Assembly: GCF_001426745.1 (NCBI RefSeq) | Contig: NZ_LMFI01000013.1 | Location: forward strand, 115,983 to 179,982 | Source of the DNA: Nocardioides sp. Root140 | GTDB taxonomy: Bacteria > Actinomycetota > Actinomycetes > Propionibacteriales > Nocardioidaceae | Direction of reading: 5' to 3' | Length of the DNA: 64,000 nucleotides | In this document: in pieces, positions 58,360 to 64,000 of the stretch | Layout: every line of letters starts with the position of its first letter | How positions within the stretch are numbered: position 1 is the first letter of the stretch | Notes under the pieces: generated by a model | The model's database searches: none | Told to the model about the DNA's origin: nothing | What the model saw: only the letters and a program-made list of their open reading frames with translations | Translations under genes and position numbers: made by a program

Positions 58360-58893
58360 TCACTCGACGACGTCGCCGGAGCTGGGTGGCGGCTCCATCT
58401 GTGCGGCGGCGGAGTAGCCGAGCAGGAAGCCCTGCGCCCGCTCCGCCTTCGGGTAGTGGGCGACCCAGCCCCAGAACTTGTCGTCGTGGCCGTGCTCGAT
58501 GAGGTGCGCCAGCTCGTGGATCAACACGTAGTCGACCACCCACGCGGGCATGCCCTGGAGCCGGGTCGACAACCGGATCGACCGGTCCCCCGGCGTGCAG
58601 GAGCCCCAGCGCGCGTTCTGGTTCTCCACCCAGCGCACCGAGTCGGGCCGGGCGAGACCCCCTAGGTAGCGCGCCGAGAGGTCCTCGGCCCGCTTGGACA
58701 GCTGGGCGTCGGAGGGGCGCTTGCGCTTCTCCTGGCGGTCGAGGCGGGCCACCATCGTCTCGACCCACTCGGCCTCCTGGGCCCGGGTCATGGAGGCAGG
58801 GATGAGTACGACGACCTTCTCGCCGTCGCGGTAGGCCGACACGGTGCGACGCCGACGCTTGGAGCGCCGGACCTCGATCTCTGGATCCCCCAT
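58360..58893 (-). CDS. YgjP/M48-like metallopeptidase (DUF45)
   Basis: A protein of 177 residues with HELAHLIEHGHDDKFW (126-141): zinc ligands His126 and His130 with Glu127, plus His136. NQNARWGSCTPGDRSIRLS before it is the YgjP/DUF45 signature. ATG 58893 (MGDPEIEVRRSK); an ATG 9 nt upstream has no better support. It may act as a DNA-repair-linked or SprT-like protease; the function of the family is not settled. It converges with the NUDIX gene. Confidence 0.86.
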   Translation of the reverse strand: MGDPEIEVRRSKRRRRTVSAYRDGEKVVVLIPASMTRAQEAEWVETMVARLDRQEKRKRPSDAQLSKRAEDLSARYLGGLARPDSVRWVENQNARWGSCTPGDRSIRLSTRLQGMPAWVVDYVLIHELAHLIEHGHDDKFWGWVAHYPKAERAQGFLLGYSAAAQMEPPPSSGDVVE

Positions 58894-58903
58894 GACGATC
58901 ACG

Positions 58904-59938
58904 TTATCGGCTCGCCCAGCTCAGGAGGCGCTCCGCGGGCCACGTGTTGACGATGCGCTCCGGATCGATGCCGGCCTGTTCCGCGCGCTCGCAGCCGTAG
59001 TCGAGCATGTCCAGCTGGCCCGGGGCGTGGGCGTCGCTGTCGATGGAGAAGAGGCACCCGATGTCGCGGGCCAGTTCGAGCAGCTTGGTCGGCGGGTCGC
59101 GTCGCTCGGGTCGCGAGTTGATCTCGACGGCCACGTCGTTCTCCACACAGGCCTCGAAGACCTTGCGGGCGTCGAACTTCGAGCCGGGGCGGACGCCGCG
59201 GTTGCCGGTGACCAGCCGCCCTGTGCAGTGCCCGAGCACGTTGGTGAACGGCTGGGCGACGGCGGCCACCATGCGCCGGGTCATCGCGTCGGCGTCCATG
59301 GCCAGCTTGGAGTGCACGCTGGCCACCCGCAGGTCGAGCCTGGCCAGCATCTCGTCGGTCTGGTCGAGCGACCCGTCGTCGAGGATGTCGACCTCGATGC
59401 CCTTCAACAGCCGGAAGCCCGATCCGCCCAGGTGCTCGTTGACCGCGTCGACCACACTGAGCTGCCGGGCCAGCCGCTCGGCGCTGAGCCCGCGGGCCAC
59501 CTTGAGCCGCGGCGAGTGGTCGGTCAGCACCAGGTAGTCGTGGCCGAGCTCGATCGCGGTGAACGCCATCTCCTCGATCGGTGATCCGCCGTCCGACCAG
59601 TCGGAGTGGGTGTGCAGGTCGCCGCGCAGCGCCGCCCGGAGCTCACGACCTCCGGGAGCCAGGGGTCCGGCGTGCTCCTCCTCGAGGACGGCGAGGCGCT
59701 CGGGCACCTCACCGTGCCACGCATCGGTGATCACCCGCGCCGAGCTGGCGCCGATGCCGGGAAGGTCGGTGAGGGTCCCGGCGGTGACATGTCCGGCCAG
59801 CTCGTCGTCGGAGAGCGGCAGGATCGTGGCTGCGGCGCTGCGGAAGGCCTTGACCTTGTAGGTGTCCTCGCGGGCTCGCTCCAGAAGGAAGGCGATGCGG
59901 CGCAGTGCGGCGACGGGGGTGAGCTGCTCGCCGGTCAT
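58904..59938 (-). CDS. PHP-domain phosphoesterase with helix-hairpin-helix N-terminus
   Basis: A protein of 344 residues. The N-terminal Pol-X-like segment (LRRIAFLLERAREDTYKVKAFRSAA, then LTDLPGIGASSARVI at 56-70, a helix-hairpin-helix) is fused to a PHP domain whose first metal motif is DLHTHSDWSDG (108-117), with INSRPERRDPP and SIDSDAHAPGQLDML following. It is like the C-terminal half of bacterial family X DNA polymerase without the polymerase palm. The start follows GAGGACGAGA. A DNA-repair 3'-phosphatase or histidinol-phosphatase-like role is likely. Confidence 0.86.
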   Translation of the reverse strand: MTGEQLTPVAALRRIAFLLERAREDTYKVKAFRSAAATILPLSDDELAGHVTAGTLTDLPGIGASSARVITDAWHGEVPERLAVLEEEHAGPLAPGGRELRAALRGDLHTHSDWSDGGSPIEEMAFTAIELGHDYLVLTDHSPRLKVARGLSAERLARQLSVVDAVNEHLGGSGFRLLKGIEVDILDDGSLDQTDEMLARLDLRVASVHSKLAMDADAMTRRMVAAVAQPFTNVLGHCTGRLVTGNRGVRPGSKFDARKVFEACVENDVAVEINSRPERRDPPTKLLELARDIGCLFSIDSDAHAPGQLDMLDYGCERAEQAGIDPERIVNTWPAERLLSWASR

Positions 59939-60281
59939 TCTCGTCCTCTTTTCTTCTCTCCACAGGTGGTGGAGATGCATCGTCCCTGCTCAGCGGTGGT
60001 CTGCCGGGGTTCCCGACGTGCGTCGTCCACAGGCCCGTCCCCCACCGTTCCACAGCGGCAGGGCCGGAATCCACATCTTGTCCACAGGGTTCTCCACAGG
60101 CTGTCGGAACCCGTGCCGCGCCAGGCATTGACCGCACACCCGCGTGCCCCTAGCGTCAACGCCAGATGAGGCCCCCGGTCCACCGTTTCGGCGGGGCAGC
60201 TCCACACTCGCAAGGGGAAGGCACGTGTGGGACTGCCGGCCAGGGGCCTCTTCTCCCATTTCGGGTGCTGCCCGTCCGAGG
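59939..60281. other. Intergenic 343 bp with clustered TCCACA boxes
   Basis: No gene is seen here. Six copies of TCCACA lie in the same direction within about 140 bp, near 59958, 60025, 60048, 60071, 60081 and 60093. One is the full DnaA box TTGTCCACA (60078-60086). The rest of the stretch shows no open frame with a ribosome site. The downstream crotonase reads away from this end. Confidence 0.6.
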
Positions 60282-61085
60282 TCAGCGGCCGGTGAACTTC
60301 GGGTCGCGCTTCTCCTTGGCCGCGGCGATTCCCTCCTGCAGGTCGGCGGTGGCCAGCGTGACCGGCTGGGCCAGTGCCTCCCACTGGAGGGCCGCCTCGA
60401 TGTCGGGATGTCCTGCGCCGGCCAGTGCCAGTTTCGTGTAGCGACTCGCCACGGGTGCGGTGGCCGCGACCTGGGCCGCCGTACGCAGCACCTCGTCCAG
60501 GAAGCCGTCGTCGGGAATCACCCGCGAGACCAGGCCCAGCCCGAGCGCCTCCTCGGCGCCTACGATCCGGCCGGTCAGCAACAGGTCCCGCGCGGCCGCG
60601 GCTCCGACGACGTCCGGGAAGAGGTACGTCGCCGCCATGCCGGGGTGCATGCCCAGCTTGACGAACGGAGCGCCGACCTTGGCACCGGCCGCGGCGTACC
60701 GGATGTCGCAGGCCAGCGGCATGCAGAGCCCGGCGCCGATGGCGTGCCCGTTGATCGCCGCGATGGTGGGCACCTCGAGCCTCCGGATCGACAACCACGC
60801 CCGGTAGAACGCGATCATCCGGTGGCGCAGGTGGTCGACGGTGGCGTCCGGCTCGCTGGCGATCCAGCCGATGTCGCCGCCGGAGCAGAACGACGTACCG
60901 GCACCGGTCACCACCACGGCCCGCAGGTCGGGGTCGGCGGCGAGGCCGTCGATCGCGTGCACCCACGAGGCGGTCATCTCGTCGGACATCACGTTGCGGC
61001 GGGCCGGGTCGTCGAGGGTGATCAGGGCGACGCCGGGGCTGGGCCGTGTGAGGCGGAGGAAGGTCAGGTCTGCGTTCTCGGACAT
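60282..61085 (-). CDS. Crotonase-fold protein without the hydratase glutamates
   Basis: A protein of 267 residues with the enoyl-CoA hydratase/isomerase fold: VVTGAGTSFCSGGDIGW, INGHAIGAGLCMPLACDIRYAAAGAKVGAPFVKLG. The oxyanion-hole glycines are present, but the two hydratase glutamates (Glu144 and Glu164 of the rat enzyme) are Cys121 and Phe141 here. So it is probably not a plain enoyl-CoA hydratase; isomerase, hydrolase or a decarboxylase of the superfamily is possible. The start is ATG 61085. Confidence 0.82.
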   Translation of the reverse strand: MSENADLTFLRLTRPSPGVALITLDDPARRNVMSDEMTASWVHAIDGLAADPDLRAVVVTGAGTSFCSGGDIGWIASEPDATVDHLRHRMIAFYRAWLSIRRLEVPTIAAINGHAIGAGLCMPLACDIRYAAAGAKVGAPFVKLGMHPGMAATYLFPDVVGAAAARDLLLTGRIVGAEEALGLGLVSRVIPDDGFLDEVLRTAAQVAATAPVASRYTKLALAGAGHPDIEAALQWEALAQPVTLATADLQEGIAAAKEKRDPKFTGR

Positions 61086-61110
61086 GGCCGCAGACTAGCC
61101 GTCGCGGAAA

Positions 61111-61187
61111 CGTCCAAAAAACCCGCTGTTGAGCGCTACGGGGCGCCTCCCGCGTGGGACTTCAGGCGTGAAGTAGGGTTTTGGACG
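61111..61187. repeat. Separated inverted repeat between divergent genes
   Basis: CGTCCAAAA (61111-61119) and TTTTGGACG (61179-61187) are exact complements 59 bp apart in the gap between the crotonase and the DUF5679 gene. A looping or dual operator is possible. Confidence 0.4.
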
Positions 61188-61274
61188 GTTCACATGCCCT
61201 GCGTGGGAACCCCGGCGGGCTTCCCCGATCCCCCCGTCGCGACGACCGAGAATCAATTAGGCAAGGAGGCCGTC

Positions 61275-61433
61275 ATGGCGGAGACCTGGAGCGGCGAGTT
61301 CTACTGCGTGAAGTGCAAGGCCAAGCGTGAGGCCTCGGGTGAGGTCAAGGTCAACGACAAGGGCACGCGGATGGCGAAGGCCGTTTGCCCCGAATGTGGC
61401 ACCAACCTCAACCGAATCCTCGGCAAGGCGTAA
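61275..61433 (+). CDS. DUF5679 zinc-ribbon small protein
   Basis: A protein of 52 residues: MAETWSGEFYCVKCKAKREA, with Cys11, Cys14, Cys38 and Cys41 in two CxxC motifs, a rubredoxin-like zinc ribbon conserved in actinobacteria. Ribosome site AAGGAGG before the ATG. Possible ribosome-associated or DNA-binding role; unknown. It is followed by a terminator hairpin. Confidence 0.88.
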   Translation: MAETWSGEFYCVKCKAKREASGEVKVNDKGTRMAKAVCPECGTNLNRILGKA

Positions 61434-61454
61434 GAACCCGCCCCACGAGCAGTC

Positions 61455-61490
61455 GCAGCGGCGTCGTCCCTCACGGGGCGTCGCCGCTGC
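61455..61490 (+). terminator. Terminator after DUF5679 gene
   Basis: GCAGCGGCG (61455-61463) pairs with CGCCGCTGC (61482-61490); CTGCATTTT follows on the plus strand. Confidence 0.65.
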
Positions 61491-61589
61491 CTGCATTTTC
61501 GGGGTCCGTGGTGCTTCTCGGCCCGTGGATCCCATCGACCTGTGGATGACGTCGGCGGGGCGGCGGCCACCTGTGTGAGAGTGCCTGCC

Positions 61590-62522
61590 ATGTCTCGCGC
61601 GCATCGTCACCCCGGCTTCCCGGCCCGGCCCCTGCTGCGACCGGGGGTGCGCGTCTGCCGGCGCGAGGACGGCCGCCTCCAGGTCGGTCTGGTCGCTCAC
61701 CTGGCGGTGACTGCACCCGACACCGAGGAGATCCGGGGCGTGCTGGCCGACCTGCGCAACGGCGTCCCACCCGGACCGGTCGCCGGCCTCTCCCCCGCGG
61801 TGATGCGCTTCTGCACCGACCTGCTGGCCAAGTCGCTGGTGCTCGACGCCGACCCGTTCCTCCATGCCCTCGGCTCGGCGGAGGCCCCCGAGGACAGGGA
61901 GTCGCTCTCGGCGTACCTCAGCGACACGGGACCCGAGGGGCCCGACCTGCTCGATCGTCGACGGGCGACCGTGGTCCAGGTGGCCGACCAGGGCAGCCGT
62001 CGCGCAGGCCGCCGGCTGGTCGAGCTGCTGCGCACCGGCGGGGTGCAGACCACCACGCACCCGGCCCCGGGCCCGGTCGACGCCGCGGTGCTCGTGGCCC
62101 GCGGGGAGCCGCTCCGCTCCGGTGTCGACGAGTGGATCCGCGGCGACGTGCCGCACCTGGTGGTCAGCACCAGCGAGGGCGTGGTGCGCGTGGGCCCGTT
62201 CGTCGTACCGGGCCAGACCGCGTGCCTGCGCTGCATCGACGCACACCACGCCGATCACGACCCGCGGAGACCGCTGATCCTCGCGCAGTACGCCGACCCG
62301 GCCGTCGGCACCGACGCCCTCCCCGAGCCGATCCACCACGATCTCTTCGAGATGGCGATCCTGTGGGCGGTCCGCGACCTGCTGAACTGGGTCGACGGCC
62401 GACGCCCGCTCAGCTGGGGAACCACCGTCACCTTCGACCCGCACCTCGAACTGCCACGCACTCCGTGGCGCCAGCACCCGGCCTGCGGGTGCGGGTGGGG
62501 CCGGAGCATCGCGGCCGGGTGA
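61590..62522 (+). CDS. ThiF/TOMM-cyclodehydratase-like actinobacterial protein
   Basis: A protein of about 310 residues conserved next to whiB7/uvrD2 in actinobacteria. It resembles the E1-like N-terminal part of TOMM (azole peptide) cyclodehydratase partners: leader-binding region RPGVRVCRREDGRLQVGL, a Rossmann-like segment ATVVQVADQGSRRAGRRL, and zinc-type Cys pairs CLRCIDAHH and the end HPACGCGW. No YcaO or precursor peptide gene is nearby, so azole synthesis is not claimed. The ATG at 61590 is chosen over 61542; neither has a strong ribosome site. Confidence 0.7.
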   Translation: MSRAHRHPGFPARPLLRPGVRVCRREDGRLQVGLVAHLAVTAPDTEEIRGVLADLRNGVPPGPVAGLSPAVMRFCTDLLAKSLVLDADPFLHALGSAEAPEDRESLSAYLSDTGPEGPDLLDRRRATVVQVADQGSRRAGRRLVELLRTGGVQTTTHPAPGPVDAAVLVARGEPLRSGVDEWIRGDVPHLVVSTSEGVVRVGPFVVPGQTACLRCIDAHHADHDPRRPLILAQYADPAVGTDALPEPIHHDLFEMAILWAVRDLLNWVDGRRPLSWGTTVTFDPHLELPRTPWRQHPACGCGWGRSIAAG

Positions 62523-62532
62523 TCCTTGCTCG

Positions 62533-62694
62533 TCACCACCACTCGCTGTCGAGCTTGCTCTCCATGGCACGCAGGTGCTCGCGCGAGCAGGTGTCGCAGA
62601 ACGTACGCCGCCGGCCGTTCTCGACGGCGGTGGTCCAGGTCAACGGCATCGGGTCGCTCTCGGCCACTCGACCGCAGAAGTCACAGGTCGTCAC
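62533..62694 (-). CDS. Small double-CxxC zinc-finger protein
   Basis: A protein of 53 residues read from GTG 62694: MTTCDFCGRVAESDPMPLTW and, nearer the end, FCDTCSREHLRAM. The two CxxC pairs (Cys4/7 and Cys33/36) make a zinc knuckle, and the end SEWW is typical of small actinobacterial proteins in this locus. It ends 10 bp after the neighbouring stop, tail to tail. The function is unknown. Confidence 0.75.
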   Translation of the reverse strand: MTTCDFCGRVAESDPMPLTWTTAVENGRRRTFCDTCSREHLRAMESKLDSEWW

Positions 62695-62722
62695 GTCCAC
62701 CGACCCTACGCCGCCATCCGCA

Positions 62723-62773
62723 ATACTCCCTGACGTTTCGGCCCCGCGAGGGGGCGGAAACGTCAGGGAGTAT
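62723..62773. repeat. Long palindrome, likely dispersed repeat or terminator
   Basis: ATACTCCCTGACGTTTC (62723-62739) pairs perfectly with GAAACGTCAGGGAGTAT (62757-62773), and GGGGC/GCCCC extends the stem inward. It lies between two small genes. The core CGTCAGGGAGTAT is suggestive of a repeated intergenic element. Confidence 0.6.
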
Positions 62774-62838
62774 CCCGAATGCGCCGAGCCGGCGTCCGCT
62801 GACCATGGTGGTCAACGAACGCCGGCTCGACTGCTTGA

Positions 62839-63000
62839 TCAGAGGCGTCCGAGTGCGAGACGCGCCTCTGCGGCAGCGCGCTCGGCCCGACGGCTCAGGC
62901 GGCGGGCGAGAGCAGCCTGCCGGCCCTGATGGGTGCGGTGCGCCTCTCCCAGGCGCGCGGACATTTGTTCGCGTGCCAGTTCTTCATGCATGAGATTCAT
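62839..63000 (-). CDS. Small Arg/Ala-rich helical protein downstream of whiB7
   Basis: A protein of 53 residues starting MNLMHEELAREQMSARLGEA, with an amphipathic, positively charged helix through AALARRLSRRAERAAAEARL. ATG 63000 follows TGGAGC; longer starts lack a ribosome site. Similar short proteins (MxxHExLARxRM) often accompany this locus. The function is unknown. Confidence 0.7.
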   Translation of the reverse strand: MNLMHEELAREQMSARLGEAHRTHQGRQAALARRLSRRAERAAAEARLALGRL

Positions 63001-63062
63001 GGTGTTGCTCCAGTTCGTGTGTGTGGTCATGGCTGGGTGTCGACTTTCTGGTGCGGGCCGCG

Positions 63063-63374
63063 TCACGCGGCGTCGGTCTTGCGGGGACGGCCGCGCGGCC
63101 GCTTGCGGGGGATCACTACTCCTTGGAGGAAGAGCTCACCGCCCCAAACGCCCCAGGGCTCGCGCCGCTCGAGGGCGCCGGCGAGACAAAGTGCCTGGAC
63201 CGGGCAGTCCGTGCACAGGGCCTTGGCGTACTCCACGTCGGTGGGTGACTCGGCGAAGAACAGCTCCGGGCTGTTGGCCCGGCAGGGCAGCAGTTCGTCG
63301 TCGACGGTGTCGGCCGCGGCATGCAGCTCACCGAGGGTCGGCTCGGCGGGCGGCTTGAGTTCGCTGATGGTCAT
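63063..63374 (-). CDS. whiB7: WhiB7 iron-sulfur transcription factor
   Basis: A protein of 103 residues. Cluster ligands Cys31, Cys54, Cys57 and Cys63 (C-x22-C-x2-C-x5-C) are followed by the GVWGG turn (75-79) and the AT-hook RGRPRK (94-99) that sets WhiB7 apart from other WhiB proteins. It binds sigma A and DNA to switch on intrinsic antibiotic-resistance genes. GAGGAGG lies upstream of ATG 63374. Long 5' leader with an ORF, a terminator and a WhiB7-type promoter: see those entries. Confidence 0.95.
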   Translation of the reverse strand: MTISELKPPAEPTLGELHAAADTVDDELLPCRANSPELFFAESPTDVEYAKALCTDCPVQALCLAGALERREPWGVWGGELFLQGVVIPRKRPRGRPRKTDAA

Positions 63375-63440
63375 GTGTGTCACCTCCTCTGAGACCTGAT
63401 CGTGTGTGTTGATCCGGGCCCTCCACCGAAAGTGGTGGAG

Positions 63441-63482
63441 AAACAAAAGGGCCGCGGATCCCGGTTCTCGGGTTCCGCGGCC
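63441..63482 (-). terminator. whiB7 leader attenuator
   Basis: Minus-strand hairpin GGCCGCGGA...TCCGCGGCC (63474-63482 with 63450-63458) with an inner CCCG/CGGG stem, followed by CTTTTGTTT. It lies between the leader ORF stop (63509) and the whiB7 start, with an extra hairpin at 63421-63440. This is the layout for antibiotic-sensitive attenuation. Confidence 0.85.
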
Positions 63483-63508
63483 TGGAGGCTGCCAAGTTGA
63501 GTGTCAAC

Positions 63509-63685
63509 TCAACAGGGCGGTGGACTCCAGACAAGGGTTCCCGGGGTGGCTCCCGTGAAGAGAGCGATGTGCTTGCGGGCCGGAACGTCGGCATCAACGC
63601 ATGCGGACACGCCAAAGGCGGCGTAGGTGGGCATGACAATGCGCGACTGGTTCTCAGCCGGGATTCGAGTCTTGATGCTGTTCAC
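63509..63685 (-). CDS. whiB7 upstream leader ORF
   Basis: A frame of 58 residues starting at GTG 63685 (NSIKTRIPAENQSRIVM...), preceded by a perfect AAGGAGG (63694-63700) at 8-nt spacing. A GTG at 63694 lies inside that ribosome site and is rejected. Its stop is 27 nt before the attenuator stem. When ribosomes slow here, the terminator should not form and whiB7 is read. The peptide may not matter as a product; translation speed would be the signal. Confidence 0.8.
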   Translation of the reverse strand: MNSIKTRIPAENQSRIVMPTYAAFGVSACVDADVPARKHIALFTGATPGTLVWSPPPC

Positions 63686-63761
63686 TGGAGCCACCTCCTT
63701 CGGTGCCGTTGAGCGCTGATCTTGCCAGGACCGTATGCGCGGGTTGAATGTGCTGATGAGA

Positions 63762-63801
63762 AAACTATCGCGGCCTGCCTGTAATGGGCAAACGATTTAA
63801 T
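63762..63801 (-). promoter_or_regulatory. WhiB7-dependent promoter of whiB7
   Basis: Minus strand: AT-rich ATTAAAT (63795-63801), 3 bp, then TTGCCC -35 (63786-63791), 18 bp, then TAGTTT -10 (63762-63767). An AT tract 3 bp before the -35 is the known WhiB7 binding arrangement, so the gene probably activates itself. Confidence 0.8.
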
Positions 63802-63820
63802 GGGTATTTCTTGATTTTTT

Positions 63821-63853
63821 TCGAGATCACCTCGAGATCACCTCGGGATCACT
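63821..63853. repeat. Three tandem 11-bp repeats over the uvrD2 stop
   Basis: TCGAGATCACC, TCGAGATCACC, TCGGGATCACT in a row. The last copy covers the uvrD2 stop codon. Confidence 0.6.
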
Positions 63854-64000
63854 CGATGAGGGCCAGCAGCTCCTCGCCGTACCTCTCGATCTTGGTCGCC
63901 CCGACCCCGCTGATCCTCAGCAGCTGGGCGTCTGCGGTCGGCTTCACCTCGGCGATCGCCTCGAGCGTCTTGTCGGTGAAGACGACGTACGCCGGCACCC
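63849..64000 (-). CDS. uvrD2: UvrD2-type DNA helicase, C-terminal end (cut by window edge)
   Basis: The last 49 codons and stop of a helicase: AYVVFTDKTLEAIAEVKP, ADAQLLRISGVGATKIERYG, and EELLALIE at the end. This is the HRDC domain that marks actinobacterial UvrD2. RecQ, which also ends in HRDC, is the alternative, but the position beside whiB7 favours UvrD2. The motor domains lie outside. Confidence 0.82.
   Translation of the reverse strand, partial: VPAYVVFTDKTLEAIAEVKPTADAQLLRISGVGATKIERYGEELLALIE

Noticed and set aside
59939..60281. Chromosome origin
   Set aside because: A DnaA box cluster is present, but dnaA, dnaN and gyrase genes are absent and the neighbourhood is not that of an origin.
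63509..63694. GTG at 63694 as leader ORF start
   Set aside because: It lies inside the AAGGAGG ribosome site; the GTG at 63685 has correct spacing.
1..64000. CRISPR array or rRNA genes
   Set aside because: No regularly spaced repeats and no rRNA sequence were seen in the window.

Overview
The window is about 70% GC, with GTG starts, 4-bp ATGA/GTGA gene overlaps, a WhiB7 gene and an actinobacterial UvrD2/WhiB7/UPF0182 neighbourhood. This points to a high-GC actinobacterium, most likely of the family Nocardioidaceae (Nocardioides-like). That assignment is an inference from gene content and arrangement; no search was run.

Positions 1-48 kb hold an accessory catabolic region that looks built for steroids, probably sulfated ones. 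It contains the start of the 3-ketosteroid 9-alpha-hydroxylase oxygenase (kshA), a 3-ketosteroid delta-1-dehydrogenase (kstD), two ketosteroid-isomerase-like proteins, a 20-beta/3-alpha-HSD-like SDR and seven other SDRs, a BphD/HsaD-type C-C hydrolase, a Baeyer-Villiger-type monooxygenase, an epoxide-hydrolase-like protein and an LLM flavoprotein. Mixed in are three formylglycine-type sulfatases, a metallo-beta-lactamase alkylsulfatase, two TauD/AtsK-type dioxygenases and three sulfotransferases. There are also three orphan oligopeptide-type ABC binding lipoproteins, a split transketolase with a TPP enzyme, an N-acyl-D-amino-acid-deacylase-like amidohydrolase, and TetR regulators with visible operators.

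A 15-bp palindrome, TCCYG-N5-CRGGA, recurs upstream of almost every transcription unit in this region. It is always centred about 40 bp from a TAGNNT-like -10 box, and at two places one copy sits midway between divergent units. This looks like the binding site of an undescribed activator that ties the whole region into one regulon. It is the strongest new signal in the window.

Positions 48-50.8 kb are a scar zone: an EmrB-type efflux pump with its TetR repressor, a decayed DUF1801 pseudogene, and a 1.5-kb remnant of an integrated element. The remnant lies between a 3' fragment of the initiator tRNA gene and the intact gene, and carries an integrase C-terminal fragment and one unknown membrane-anchored protein.

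Positions 50.8-64 kb are conserved actinobacterial housekeeping genes: UPF0182 protein, PPA1309-type protein, PDZ/Lon-like protease, MoaE, a DUF2342 zinc metalloprotease, NUDIX hydrolase, a YgjP-like metallopeptidase, a PHP phosphoesterase, a crotonase, a DUF5679 zinc ribbon, a ThiF/cyclodehydratase-like protein, small proteins, WhiB7 with a leader ORF and attenuator, and the end of UvrD2. This order resembles the Rv3193c-Rv3198c region of Mycobacterium tuberculosis.
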